From Liquidambar formosana (Eukaryota; Streptophyta; Magnoliopsida; Saxifragales; Altingiaceae): a stretch of DNA of 64,000 nucleotides. A program made the position numbers and the translations under genes. The stretch spans positions 44,080,792-44,144,791 of the forward strand of contig CM077821.1 in NCBI GenBank assembly GCA_039720395.1, given 5' to 3'. Positions 36,642-49,482 of this stretch are shown here, piece by piece (position 1 is the stretch's first letter; each line of letters begins with the position of its first letter). Below the pieces are notes generated by a model. The model was given only the letters and a program-made list of their open reading frames with translations. It was not told the DNA's origin and did no database searches.

Positions 36642-39600
36642 CTAAGACTTGTTTTGTGAGCGAGTTCGAGGGAGAAATTTAAGTCGGGGAGAAAATCGCA
36701 ACTCTTGCTTCTTGGAAGAAGTTGATTTCCTTTTCTGTCCTTGAATACTTGCACCGTTTCCAGAAACTTTGCCTGCAATGTTGCACTACATCTTAAATAT
36801 TTGCAAAGCTTAAAACTAAATATTCATTCAGAAAGAGAAAAATAAAATCAAACAAAAGTATTGCTGTTACAAGTGATTCCCAAGATATAGTATAATAGTC
36901 AATATATAGCCTTGCTGCCCATGATTCAGTGATACCAATCATATCAACAACTGTCTTACCTCAGCATTGGCACAATCAGCTGAACTATAGCCATCTAACC
37001 ATTTTAGATATCTTTTGGATGGTTAAATCTAATTGGGCTGAATTTTTCTTAAAATGTGTGCTAGGCAGATTTCGTGGGTCCTAGACCCCCGAATGTGAAC
37101 CATGTGCATAGACATATCATTAATAAAACTGACTACTACTCATGCTTGAATTGATGAAAGAAATTTGGGGAAGAATGGAAGACAAATTTATGCAACCCAC
37201 CATTTCAAAGTCTTCAAAATCTAAGACCAAATTCATGGAATATGTAGCAAAATTAACGTCAAGATAGTAAAAAATCCGGGGAAAGGGAATTTTTTAAGCA
37301 TTTAAAATAATTTGAATTTGAGCATTGATTGGGGTTATATTAGGAAAGTGTTGAATGGGTAGTGGCAGCAACCAAACTTGGTAGAAGATTGGAAATTAGT
37401 AGGAAAGAATACAATAATGGATTTGGGTTTGGGGAAAATGCATCATAAGGGTGACTTAATTCAAGTTGAAAGGCTTAAAAGGACAAGAGGAAGGCCCAAA
37501 AAATAATGTGGTTAGAGGTAGTGAGAAAAGATGTGTGCTAAGGAATTAACAGATGACACGGCCCTCAATAGAGCTCAACGGAGGGATTAAAGTTTGGTTG
37601 AGATGAGTTAAGTTGGTTAGGGGAAAATGCATGTTAGGAAAGGAATTGAGGCCATTCCAGAAAGTTTAGAATCCTTTAATTGTGGTAACACAAGTTACAC
37701 ATGCCTAATGAGAAAATCAAGCATATTTTTTTCAAATTTCCAGAGTATTCTGCCAGTATAGATATGGATTACAAGGAGAAAAAAAAGCAGAAACAAAAGC
37801 TCAAAAGAACTTAAGAATGGCTCAATCTGTTAGATACAATAGAGATCAATTAGATTTATATTTGTGTAAAGAATAACCAGGATTGACAAAGTATTTTGGC
37901 GGAGGTTGAAGAAGGCATTGAAAAGGTGAGGGGGAAGGCCAGAAGACAAACTAAAGTAATAAGAATATATTTGCTGATATGAGAGAAAAATGAACAAAAA
38001 TTGCAAACCAGATGCCATATCACTTCAGATGAAGCTTGGAATGTAAATATAAAATTACACTGAGACATGATTTTAGGGAATAAACATTGAGCAGAATCTT
38101 TGAGTTTGTTTACAAAACCTTCAGTGTGTTGGGTGGTTTCAACAGCACTGGACATCTGCTTTCTGTAAATTTCCGTTGACAGGACCATCAATCTCAGCAT
38201 CAAGTGGTGAAGAGACTGGTTTCTTCTTTTTTGACACACTGCTCTTCTTTTCTGATACATTTCTCTTAAGGACAGCAACATTTCCTTCAGAAGAATCTAA
38301 CTCCGTGGTTTGAGCTGATTTGTTCTCTTTCAACCCTTGTTTATCGTCCACAGTTATAATTTCTTTTTCTTTCTCAACTGCTGAACGAGTCAACCTTTTC
38401 ATGGTGGTTGAAGTTCTTAATTTCTTATCTTCTGTACTGGTCTTCATTTCAACATCATCATTTGGAACTCCAGTACCTTCAGGAGAATCTGACTCTGTAG
38501 TTTGAGGTGATTTGTTCTCTTCCAACCCTTTTTTATCGTGCACAGTTATATTTCCTTTTTCTTTCTCAACTGCTGAACGAGTCAACCTTTTCATGGTGGT
38601 TGGAGTTATTAACTTCTTATCTTCTGCACTAGCCTTCATTTGAACGTCATCATTTGGAACTCCAGTACCTTCAGAAGAATCTGACTCTGTAGTTTGAGCT
38701 GATTTGTTCTCTTTCAACCCTTGTTTATCTTCCACAGTTATATTTTCTTTTCCTTTTTCAATTGCTGAACGAGTCAACCTTTTCATGGTGGTTGAAATTC
38801 TTAACTTCTTATCTTCTGCACTGGTCTTCATTTGATCGTCATCATTTGGAACTCCAGTACCTTTCTGAACTGCTGAGCGTGTTATTCTAGTTGGATTAAT
38901 AGGCTGGCTCAACTTCCTCTCTGTTACCGAACACGTTAAACTTATACTAGAATTAGCAATTTCTGAGGTTTTGTTTTCATTTTTCCTCACCTTGGTCGGA
39001 ATTCCAGCAGATGCTTCTCCAAGTCCAGTACTTCTTGAAGCATGCCCTCCAGTTGAAATGAGTGGTTTTACTATTTCAACAGACTCTGAAACAGCTAAAA
39101 CAGAAGCAGATCCTAGGTCTGAGGAAAGCTCATCGTTCAAAGATATATTGTTCTCAACACAAGAAGTGAAAGATATAGTCTCATTCAATGATTTCATAGA
39201 AATATGGTTGTGAGTAGTTTTATCTGTTGCACTAGTAAAGTCCTTTTCTGCATGATTGGTTGAGAATTCAAGCTTTTGGGGTAGTTTTGACACTAATGAA
39301 GCAAGAGCTGCACGACCGGCAAGAGGACTGAGATGTGACCTGATTTCTGAAAGCTCCTCTTGGATAGATAGAGCAGGAGATGGTGGATCCTTGACTTCCA
39401 TCTGCTCTTGCAGTTTCCTCGAATTCCGAGTAGACCTTTTCAAGTGATTCTGGTCACAAGGAACTTCAACATGTGAAATGCTTACTTTGGATGCAGCAAC
39501 CGTTTTGCGCTGCATTTGTTTATTGGTATCAACTGTATTCAGAAACCAAGGGTACAATAAATATTTGAAACAATAGATGATATGTTGAAATTTATTACTA

Positions 39601-42600
39601 CAATAAATCTTGGACATGAGTACTTAAGAATCTTTTAAGCACCTTATATCTTGCACACTGCCTTGCAAGCAGAGCACTGGGAACCAACTTCTAATGGGTT
39701 CCACCCAAGAACTATGTACATGGGCTAAGCCCTTTTTGTTCATCAATACATATTTACCTTATCAAAAAAGAACTACACAGGAAAAGATTAGGCCAAACTA
39801 AAGATTTTTTTCCCTAAAATATCACTGAATAAGCCTGATGGATTACAGGAGGATTATCCAAGATGGGTAGAAGTATATAAAGCAAATAAGATATCAACGC
39901 TCTGCTCATGAAGTAAAAATTTAGGGCCCATTAGCACAGTAGATTGTCACAGATTAAGAGATACTTGATTTAAAAGCAAATATCAGATATAAGTTGTACA
40001 TAAAATTAGTAGGGATGTAGAAAGAAAGTGGGATATATTTACAGTCGTAAGGAATTAAACCAAAATTTTAGTTAATAGAGACAGTCGACTATTAATTCAA
40101 AACCATGAGGTGAACAGAATACAATACATAGATCAGTTACTAAAAGTATTGATGAGGTTTCATTGTGTCAGATAAGCTATATAAGAATTCCTGGACCCAA
40201 CAGAAAGAATAAAGTACTAAAAAAGATGGAGCAGATAATTTGATTATGATTAATTCTTGGCATGCACAATATTTTAAAGGCAGTCCATCTACTTGAAGGT
40301 CTTGCATTACTATAGGAGTGCAAATTTCTGTTACAGCATTTGAGAACTTGTGTTTCAGGTTTAAGGCACAGATGCAAGACACCATGACAATACCATCCAC
40401 ACGGTCTTCACTCACAACATAACAGCTAACAACTATCCCACCCCCTGTGTGGGGAACACCCACACAAACAAAAAGGGTAAGAAGTAAAGAAGAAGACGAA
40501 CAAGCAACAGTAGTATGCATCAAACTGAAAGTTGTGGGTAGGGGTGCCTACCTTTGGTCCCCAATAAAGTGTCTTTTGAAATTTCTTTATTGAATGCATC
40601 ATCAACTAACTTGCCAATCCCTTCTATTTGCTGCTCCACCAATCTATTAAGGTCCATTTCACAATCCATGTCATCAAGGATGGTTGGAAGAGGAGATGCA
40701 CCAGAGAAACTGAAGCTTTTTATAGATTTCAAGAATGCAGCGACAGTTGGATGGATGTTGATGTTTTTCGTAGATAGTTTCATGATTGAACTTGATGGGA
40801 CAGTGGAGGTTCCTCCTTTGAAATCTTCGTGAAGCCAGTTGATCATGAAAGTACATCTACAGTGAACCCTCTTTGAGTGTCTTACTCTTAGTGCCTGCTA
40901 TTTATAAAGATTGGGGTGTGAATTGGATGAGCACAAGGACGGCTGTTGAAAATAAACAAGTGTTGTATGAATAGATTTCAATTAAACGAAGTACATTACT
41001 GGAGTACCCTACGACAGTGAAACACAATATGGTTAACACCAAAAATTTAATGTAATCCCTTTTAGGCTTTCTTGAGCTACCTATGTGATACTCTAAGACG
41101 GAATATACATTTTTCTCATGGAATAACTAAAGTAGCTGGGAGCCCGGGACTATATCTATTCTGTCTGCAACTTGATAGATTTCTCCAAAATCATCTTGTA
41201 AACTACTTCCTTCAAAATCATAATTATTTAAAATAAAAAAATTGGGTTGAATAACAGTCAAAGAAGAATGGGAGACTGACAGTAAGTAATGCAATGAGAC
41301 TCCATGGTGCCACACTAGTTGAAAATAATATTAGGGAAGTACAGGAATCCTGTATTTTCACCAACAGTGGATAATGCAATCAGATTCTACAGCAAAAAGG
41401 AGCTGCACTGATCTACATGTAGGATTTCCAAGGGACAGCACCACTGCCATCACCACTGCCATTGATGAACGAACAGCTGCTAGTGACCTTGGAATCATCC
41501 TAAAGGGTGCTACCATTGCAATCACTATATCTATGAACAGCCATGAAAAATCTAACAATGAAAGACACTGATGTTATGATAGGATTATACTTGCTTTTCT
41601 TTTCATTTTAGTGGAGTCCACACATCACACATGCCAATTCACTAGTGTCAATCAATAAATTCCTTACTATAACAGTTTACCCTTGTAAGTATTTATCAAG
41701 GAGAGGAAATGTACCTTTTCTACCTCAGCATCAAAGAAGAGGCTCTTAAATTGTGACTTATCAGTGGCAAGAACATGCTCACCTTCATCAATGCGAGAGC
41801 AGTCATCACCTTGAAGAGGAACAGAACGAATGCGTATGCGTGTAAGTGCTTCTTCGTTGTTCAATATCATATCTTCTAAGTCTTGGCTCCCGAAGTCTAC
41901 AACGAGACCAACTCCAGTAGAGCTGTGCTCACAATCAAGAGCCACACTCAAATCATTTAATACGAATGTCCAAGTTTTTTTAGTTCAAAGTAACCAAATT
42001 GGAGTAAAAGCAAAATGTAACTGTCTTGTGTTTCTTCCCCACCCAAAACCAGGGTTCCATATGGATTCTTCTACCCATCATGAAAATAAAGAAAATAAAA
42101 GAAGAATAAAAGGAAAGTGCAAATATAATTGAAGACCAAAGATCATTTAATTACCATGCAATTATTGTAAAAGAAATAAACCAGGTCAAACAAATGTACA
42201 CATGAATAAAGTAGAACAAATAAGTAAGATCAATTAATTAATCATACAAAAGATCCTTAATTGTCATCCAACTGTAGTCACAGAGATAAAAGAACGAAGT
42301 CAACAGAATACACAATAAGATAACAGAGGAAATCATCAATGCTGTCCATTTAAAATCAAATTATAGAAAGAAATAAAATGAAAGCACGCTTGATTCCAGA
42401 TGAACTCACAAACAAACTTCAAATGAGATCATTCAATCATAATGTATACATTAATACATATATATATATAAGGAAAACACTTTATTTCTCTACTCAGATT
42501 TTATTAATCATTGTCCAAGAAAAAACCCCTTAAGCTACGGAAAATGATTTTTTTTTGGGGGGGGGGGGGGTACACAAGAGATAGGTCTCATGTCTGATAT

Positions 42601-42858
42601 CTCCATACACAATCACACAAATTGCATGCAGTGGAAAACCCGTGATTATTTGTTCATCTGAACCCAGAAACACACATTAATCTGACAGGATGTTGTCAGA
42701 GGAGAAAACCCATAAATCCTCTGCTGAGAGAAGCAAAGGGAAGAAGAAGAAATTAAAGGCTTTAATCACCTGAGAGAGACCTGACAAGGATGCCAAGACG
42801 AGTCCTCTTTGCGCATGGCTTCAAGCTCCACAGCATCCTCGGCTATGGCACTGGCCAT
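36642..42858 (-). CDS. SAWADEE-domain chromatin-reader-like protein with C-terminal repeats
   Basis: Exons on the minus strand: 42858-42770, 41922-41715, 40894-40552, 39532 to about 38186, and probably 36772-36642. Phases agree through exon 4. The product is about 705 residues, or 677 if exon 4 runs to its TGA at 38139. Residues about 12-135 form a SAWADEE domain: LEAMRKEDSSWHPCQV, RIRSVPLQGDDC (C71), FFDAEVEKALRVRHSKRVHCRC (C111, C113). This follows SHH1, whose domain reads unmodified H3K4 and methylated H3K9 and recruits RNA polymerase IV. Unlike SHH1 there is no N-terminal homeodomain. The long C-terminus is Lys/Ser-rich, with TRSA motifs and three 64-residue repeats. The last exon gives a basic end RFSPRLKFLPRTRSQNKS. 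The exon 4 donor is uncertain (GTCCTG at 38185 fits phase). Nuclear role is inferred. Confidence 0.8.
38286..38861 (-). repeat. Three in-frame 192 bp tandem repeats in the SAWADEE gene
   Basis: Exactly three 64-codon units (38861-38670, 38669-38478, 38477-38286) encode residues about 438-629. Each starts GTGVPNDD, has the core TTMKRLTRSA, and ends TTE(S/L)DS(S/P)E. Units are similar in DNA as well as protein, so duplication is fairly recent. A lone related motif (RITRSAVQK) precedes the first unit. Confidence 0.92.
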
Positions 42859-42874
42859 AGGAGAAGGGTGTGAA

Positions 42875-44732
42875 AGTCAGTGAAAAATATAGAGCTCTTT
42901 TGATCTTTTATGGCGACCAAGCAGGGACAAGACTGCGACCAAACAGCACCAATGGTCCGAATGGACTATGGGGTACGGACAGTGGAAACACACTCTGCAT
43001 ATTGCATAATGGAGAAAAACTTGTATATAAGTGTGACACAGCTGATGTTGTGTTATGAGTTAATAGAATGCAAATAAAGTGAGATTATCATAATATTTTT
43101 TGACTTGTATATAATTGTTACTTGTCTCCTATTGATCCGTGACTGATCGTGTCACAGTTACATAGAAGACTTACTACAATCCCTTTAAACAAAAAATTTT
43201 GGAATGTCCATTTGAAAATCGCCATCTCAACTCAATAGTGAATTTATTAAATTTAAGGATTTCATTTCTCCTTATTTGTTGCAATAGGATTGACTCTTAC
43301 CAAGGCCTTTGGTAATTAGATTGCTACCAAATTAGAATACAATGATATTCATCCCTCGGTTCTTATTTCATTGTCGCATTTGAAGATAAACATTTTTTTT
43401 TTACAGAAAATTCTTTTAAATGCTTTTACATTAATATAAATGTTTCGATATACTAATTTTATTTAAGCATTCAAACATTGGAAAAAATTGAATATTCGCA
43501 AGAAAATGTATTTTAATAAATCAATTCAAAAAAGTAACATTTTTTTTATTGAGACGATAATTTTGAAACACCCCCTAAAGAGAAAAAGACAATAAAAAAA
43601 AGGATTAGATGAAGTACTCAAAGCCCAATGGACTATTGAGCTACACAAGGAGAGTAGCCTACTCCTATGTCCATATTGTTTGACATCCAAATCAAATTTA
43701 AATAGAAAAATTATAATGATTAAAGGTACAAATCCATTATAATATAAGAAAAAAGTACAAATCCATTCACTTCTGATAGAAAAATTAAATAGAATGATAA
43801 TTATCATCACCTATGATAGTGAAAATTTTAAATAATAACATTTCATGAATTTCTAGTAATCGATTTTATAACATTAATTAATAATTATAATGATTTCATT
43901 TGGACCCAAAAGGATCCTAACTTTTTGGTTTTAATGGTGGTCAGGGATGCGGGCTTATAAGGAGGGGTCGAAAATTTCCTAGTCGGAGGCCCTTTTATTT
44001 ATTTATTTTTTTTTTTTTGGGGGGGTTTATAAAATGAAAAAGGCCAAAAGTGGGGAAAAACCAATTGATTCAATAAATTCTAACCTTTCTTTAAAATATT
44101 AAAAATTAAAAAATTAAACGGGTGGAAAGAGTATGGTATATAATGATGCCCAAAAGCTCAATATAAATTACAAATTTTATTTTTTTTTGTCAAGCAACGA
44201 GATGTCTGAACTGTCAGAACCCGACTAAAAATAAATTCCAATTTTAGAAAAACAAGCCAAAAAAAAAAAAGATCCAAATAAAAATATATGTAGGCTCCAC
44301 TATAGTTAGTTCTTCATTATTAAAATAAATATTAAAAAAAATTTCTTTTATTTCCCCTTCAGTCCTTCACACCAAAAGAGGTGAAGTACAACCCTCCAAA
44401 ATCCAAATAACTCCACCCCTCTTATCGGTATTTTTTTCCTTCCCCTTTCTCCCCTCCGTGGATGCAATTTTTTGACAAATGACCTTTTTTATCAAATAGT
44501 CGACATAACACATTCTAAACAGCTTTTCAATCACCTATTTATATAGTTTAATCTCAACTGACTGAAAGTTTCGATCAACTATGGTTGCAGTTAAGCCGGA
44601 GGCTGAACAACGACGTCCAAGTATGGACTATAGAATCAACGATGTGCAATATTGGCAATGCAACAGCAAAAGGTACCAAATTTGAGGCTGCAAGGTACTT
44701 GGTACCCGGGCCAGTGGCAATACTTAAAGCAT
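42875..44732. other. Intergenic AT-rich region
   Basis: It includes the upstream flank of the SAWADEE gene and about 1.8 kb of AT-rich DNA with several homopolymer runs. No gene or element with definable ends was recognised. Confidence 0.5.
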
Positions 44733-44810
44733 TATAGAGGAGGCATCTATTGGCATCAGAGACTTGTTTTTCATCCCCACTTATTTTATGTTTCAAGTTT
44801 TTATAAATAA

Positions 44811-45275
44811 CTAGTTGGTGCACACGTGCGTTGCACGTGTCAATATATGCAAAAAAAAAAAAAAAAAACATGCTGGTTTGGAATGAATTGGAATGTGATT
44901 TTATTTCATCCATTCAATCCCAACTAAAAAAACATGATATGAGGCAACATGGTAGTTTAAGTATCGAGGCAACGTGTGTGTAATAATTGAAAATCAACAT
45001 GAGAAACCAGAACATGGAATCATCAATTTGTACATAAAACCCTTGGGCTCTTGTGTTTGATCAGCTCATTCTTTCTTGAAAATCGTGCGAATCGAACAAG
45101 AATTGGGAATGAATAGAATAATCCACGCATATCATACGCACTCTAAGTGGAGAAATTAATGGGGAGAAGGAATCGGAAGCGAAGCAATGATAAAATCGTA
45201 ATGGGTAACAATCGTGACATTGTGAAAATCTTAAAACGCTTCAAGATGGAAAATAAAAATGGAATAGAATGTTGA

Positions 45276-45312
<37 letters not shown>

Positions 45313-46444
45313 TTGTAGAGCAAAACTTAGCAAAAGGGAGAAATCCCCGTTAACCAGAGAAGGGAGAAGTTGTCGTTAATGGAAAAGGTGGAGAGAAGGT
45401 TGAAGCTACTCTTGATGGAAAAAGTGGAATTTACAATCCAGCTGTTTATTTATTATATAGGAATTATAGTTTCCGTTTCCTTTGAATTCCTATTTGTGTT
45501 TTATATATTAAGGTATGTGTTTTAGAATATATTAAGGTATGTGTTCCGACTGTTTATTTATTATATAGGAATTATAGTTTTCCTTTCCTTTAAATTCCTA
45601 TTTGTGTTTTATATATTAAGGTACTAGTATGAACCCGCGCGATGCGCGGGAATCACAAATAGCTTAGTGATCCGAGTTTAGGCTAATATGTTTTTATATA
45701 TGGTTCAACTTTTTGCATACATGATCCCAATGTTAATCTCAATCACATATCCAACCCAAAGTACCCAATTTTGCATTCATTACAGTTTCAGCCTAAAAAT
45801 GAGAACGATAATGATAATGAAAAAAATGATGTAAGGGAATTGCTGGGATGATAAGGAATTGGGAGTTGGAGAGATTAAGAGAGAAAAGACAGACAGTCAG
45901 TGGCTTTCAAATTTTGAAATTTGAAATACACAAATGGAAGAAAGAAAAGAAAAAGAAGAGAGAAAGAAATATGGTCTGAGAGGGGAAATAAAAAAATAGA
46001 TGTGGGAGGAAAGAGAAAGAAAGAAGAGGTAGAGATGTGGGCCCAAAGTGAAGGAGAACTTAGGCTTTAGGAGGGAAAGGCTCTCAAGCAGCCACCTCAT
46101 ACACTGTGCTGATGTCAGCAAAAAACTCCTAAATATAATATAGTATAGATGTGTTTTAGAATATATTAAAGTATGTGTTTTAAAATTATAGTTTCCATAT
46201 TATTATATATTTCTATTTATTATATAGGAATTATAGTTTCCTTTGAATTCTTATTTGTGTTTTATATATTAAGGTATGTGTTTTAGAATATATTAAGGTA
46301 TGTGTTTTAGAATTATAGTTTCCATATTACTATATTTCCTATATATGCAGAAGGGTGGGTAGTTGTGTATTTAAAAATTAAAATAAGGGTATATTAGTCA
46401 ATCAAAAGTTTTTCTTACATTCATCTTTTTATAGGTAGTATAGA
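44811..46444 (-). mobile_element. Non-autonomous Helitron, copy A (minus orientation)
   Basis: Read on the minus strand the element begins TCTATACTACCTATAAAAAG (right end at 46444) and ends with a perfect GC-rich hairpin ACACGTGC-AAC-GCACGTGT, 7 bases before the final CTAG at 44811. TC start, hairpin and CTAG end are the Helitron hallmarks, and the base before 44811 is A as expected for A/T insertion. It contains a second Helitron at 45624-46149. No Rep/helicase frame is present. Confidence 0.75.
45624..46149 (-). mobile_element. Helitron nested inside copy A with exact A/T target
   Basis: This 526 bp element on the minus strand begins TCTATACTATATTATATT and ends with the perfect hairpin CCCGCGC-ATC-GCGCGGG followed by TTCATACTAG. 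It is flanked by A (45623) and T (46150). Deleting it restores aaggta|tgtgttttagaat, which occurs uninterrupted at about 45535, 46272 and 49005, so the empty site is visible in the same window. Confidence 0.88.
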
Positions 46445-47640
46445 CTAGTTGGTACACACATGCGTTGCACGTGAATATTTTTGTATTATAAAATAAATAT
46501 TTCATCAATGGCATACGAATTTATGCTAAAGTGGACTATATAAATTGTCTTTTAAAGAAGAGATTTTTGTGATGGGGAAAAAAAAAACACATCTCAGTGC
46601 CAAAACTAATAAATTAATTAAATGTGTCATCAATAACTTAAATAAATATAAAAAATATATGTAAATTTCAATTGTACATTCAAAAAATAAGAAATAAATT
46701 AAAATAAATGTCATCCAACTCATTGAAAATATTATTCTATGAGTGGGGAAGTTAGGTTTTTTTTATAAATTTTTTTTATAATATAAACAATTAAATGAAA
46801 TTATGATAAATATACTTATTTTTAAAATTTTCTCAATGAAAAATGTGCTTACTCAAACATGGGAATCCTCCTAGGTTGTCTTTTGTTGAGATGATGCTCT
46901 ATTGACCAGATAAGGTAGAATTTTTAACATCGTTACATATAAGATTTAGTTTTCTTAATGCTAGTTTTTTATAGTCTAGGAACCTCATTCAGTTTTATTA
47001 TATTATATTTAATAAAAGGTTCTATGTGAGAAAACAAACCAACTCCAAAAATAAATAATTAAATAAAAAGAAAAGTATCTCATAAAATATATGTGAATCA
47101 CGATTTGTCAAAAACTTACACCAAAAAAATAAAATAAAAAAATACTCAAAAGTAATAATATCTAACATAACTAAAATAGAACCCTATTGCGTTTGCAAGG
47201 AATCTTGTACGTAGGGCATTCAGTAAGAATAGAGGTAGGAGAACCAAAGTTACAGAAATATATGAAGTACTTGACCCACATAGAAAACAGTATTTTCTAT
47301 AGCAATTAAAACAAACCCTAAAACCCTATATTTCGAAAAAGAAAAGAAGATGATAGCTCTATTAAAATAGGTTAAAGCTATTGTTAATGGAGAAAGTAGA
47401 ATTTAGAATCCCATTGTTAATGAATAGATGATATATGTTATGAAATAGAGTTAATTTACAATTCTAGGTTTTATTTATTTATACGAATTATAGTTTCTTT
47501 AGAATTCTTATTTATGTATATGTTTTATATTTCTATATTTCCTATATATGTAGAAGGGTAATTGTGCATTTAAAATTTAAAATAAGGGTATATTAGTCAA
47601 TCAAAAGTTTTTCTCACATTCAACTTTTTATAGGTAATAT
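46445..47640 (-). mobile_element. Helitron copy B, abutting copy A
   Basis: It starts CTAGTTGGTACACACATGCG directly after the terminal A of copy A at 46444. The hairpin ACATGC-GTT-GCACGT has one mismatch. The right side repeats the family 5' region (AGAAGGGTAATTGTGCATTTAAAAT ... TATTAGTCAATCAAAAG) and decays into a TA run near 47640. Non-coding. Confidence 0.55.
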
Positions 47641-47663
47641 ATCTATATATATATATATATATA

Positions 47664-47724
47664 TGGGCACACGTTCGTTACACATGAATATTATTTAAAT
47701 AAAAAAATTTATAAATTCTATATC

Positions 47725-47758
<34 letters not shown>

Positions 47759-48112
47759 GAAAATCTAATTATTTGTTACTTTTGTGTTAATTTAACTTAT
47801 TAGAATAAACGCTCAACACAATAGGTCAAAATTCTTTTAATTGTTAGGAGTTATGGTAGGAATAAAAAGTTAGATAGAACACATGCATAGAAGTGGAGGC
47901 TGTATAGAATTTATGAAGTGAACATAAATTGTGTTATCTTTTTTCTTTCTTTTTTGCCAGAAAATAAACATTCTTGATTGGTTAAATATAAAAAAATTTT
48001 AATTGGTTAAATATGGGAGGCAAATAAATATTTAAAATTTAAAATTTAAAATAAAGATGTAATGGTCAATCAAAAGTATTTCTAAAATATAAACTTTTAT
48101 GGGTAGTATAGA
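47664..48112 (-). mobile_element. Degenerate Helitron copy C
   Basis: The left end (GGGCACACGTTCGTTACACATGAATATT) is a mutated form of the copy B left end. The right end reads GGTCAATCAAAAGTATTTCT ... GGGTAGTATAGA, followed by T (48113), so the A/T context of the right end is kept. No coding content. Confidence 0.45.
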
Positions 48113-48959
48113 TATAATATAATTTAATATGTGATACAAGAGCATCTTTGAGGGAGGTAGCAAAAAATAAAAAATAAAAAAATTAACAAATCTGTCTTTT
48201 GCTACCTTATGTAGGCTGTGGCAATTTGCTACTTCAATTTGATATGTGCATTCCAAAGGAAAGTAGCAAACATAATTATTTTATTTTTATTTTCTATATT
48301 TTATATTTTTAATGCTTTTAAATATTATTTAATTTATTTTTTTAATAAGTGAAATTGATCCCTCCTAATATAGTTTTTATTGCCTTTTCTAAAAAAAAAT
48401 TCACAATTTTATTTTTGTATGGTATCATCATCTACATTTTTTTTTTTGTTCACTTAGAGATTGAAAAGAGAGTGAAGATCAAGATTTTCATTTTATTTTT
48501 TTCCTCATTTCTTTGTTTTTTTTATTTTTTCTTTTCTCCCTCCCTTCCCATCAACAATCAAATTCAAGCAAAATAATAATAATAATTATCATATACATAT
48601 ATGACCCAGTCCAACAATTTCCACGTTACAATCAAAACACATTCAAGGGTTTTCCTAATCTACCCAAAATCCTCAAAAACAACCACCCCCAACTACAAAC
48701 AAATTCAGCATTATATGAATTCTCACCAAATTTCAAGAAATACATAATAAAAGTATAAAACACTTACGCAACAGCCCTTTGAGATCTGGTATCATCTCCA
48801 TGTATCGTCTCCATAAAGTGGATATTTGGTTTGTGACTGCGCTGGGAAGTAAGTGTGCCTCTAACAGGCCATTCTCGTTTGCTAGATAATGAGAGGAAGA
48901 GGGAGATACGAAGTCAACGTGCTTTAGGATTATATGTATAGTATTAAATGAAGTATTTG

Positions 48960-49175
48960 ATTTAGGGTTTCCTTTGAATTCCTATTTGTGTTTTATATAT
49001 TAAGGTATGTGTTTTAGAACATATTAAGGTATGTGTTTTAGAATTATAGTTTCCATATTGCTATATTTCCTATATATTCAGAAGGGTGGGTAGTTGTGTA
49101 TTTAAAAATTAAAATAAGGGTATATTAGTCAATCAAAAGTTTTTCTTACATTCATCTTTTTATAGGTAGTATAGA
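48960..49175 (-). mobile_element. Helitron 5'-end copy D
   Basis: The 216 bp here match the right end of copy A almost base for base (CCTATTTGTGTTTTATATATTAAGG through CTTTTTATAGGTAGTATAGA), ending at 49175 before T. The other terminus of this copy was not located; it may be the true right end of an outer element that began at 44811. Confidence 0.6.
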
Positions 49176-49482
49176 TATACAAGATTTTCATAAAAACTGA
49201 CCGCGGCGGAGTTCACTAGAAAACATCATTTTGAACAACTTTGTAGAAGAAAGTTTTTTCAAAAGTTATTGTTTAAGTAGTCTTTTTGGCCATTTATAGT
49301 CTTTGTTTCATAAATGGCTAAAAAGGTTTACTTAAACGATAGATTTTGGAAAAATTATCTTTTATAATGTTATTCAAAATGATGTTTTCTGATGGATAGC
49401 ATGGTCAATTTTCATGAAAGCCTTCTATGTTTTCTTATAAAATCTTAAAGTGTAAAATCTTGGGATGCCAGTCGCATGGGGA

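Larger units (their letters stand above)
44733..49482. mobile_element. Long-hairpin MITE split by the Helitron cluster
   Basis: 44733-44810 matches the left arm of the MITE at 27510 (GGCATCTATTGGCATC ... CCCCACTTATTTTATG). 49176-49482 matches its remaining interior and right arm (CTAGAAAACATCATTTTGAACAA ... CTTAAAGTGTAAAATCTTGGGATGCCA). The gap is filled by Helitron-type sequence starting CTAG at 44811 and ending TAGA at 49175. The two fragments thus appear to be one element interrupted at an A/T dinucleotide. Confidence 0.6.

Noticed and set aside
38971..39213. Plus-strand frames over SAWADEE exon 4
   Set aside because: Antisense shadows of the repeat-bearing exon.
45290..47760. Possible CRISPR-like regular repeats
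   Set aside because: The repeats are TA microsatellites and Helitron ends; spacing is irregular and the genome is plant nuclear.
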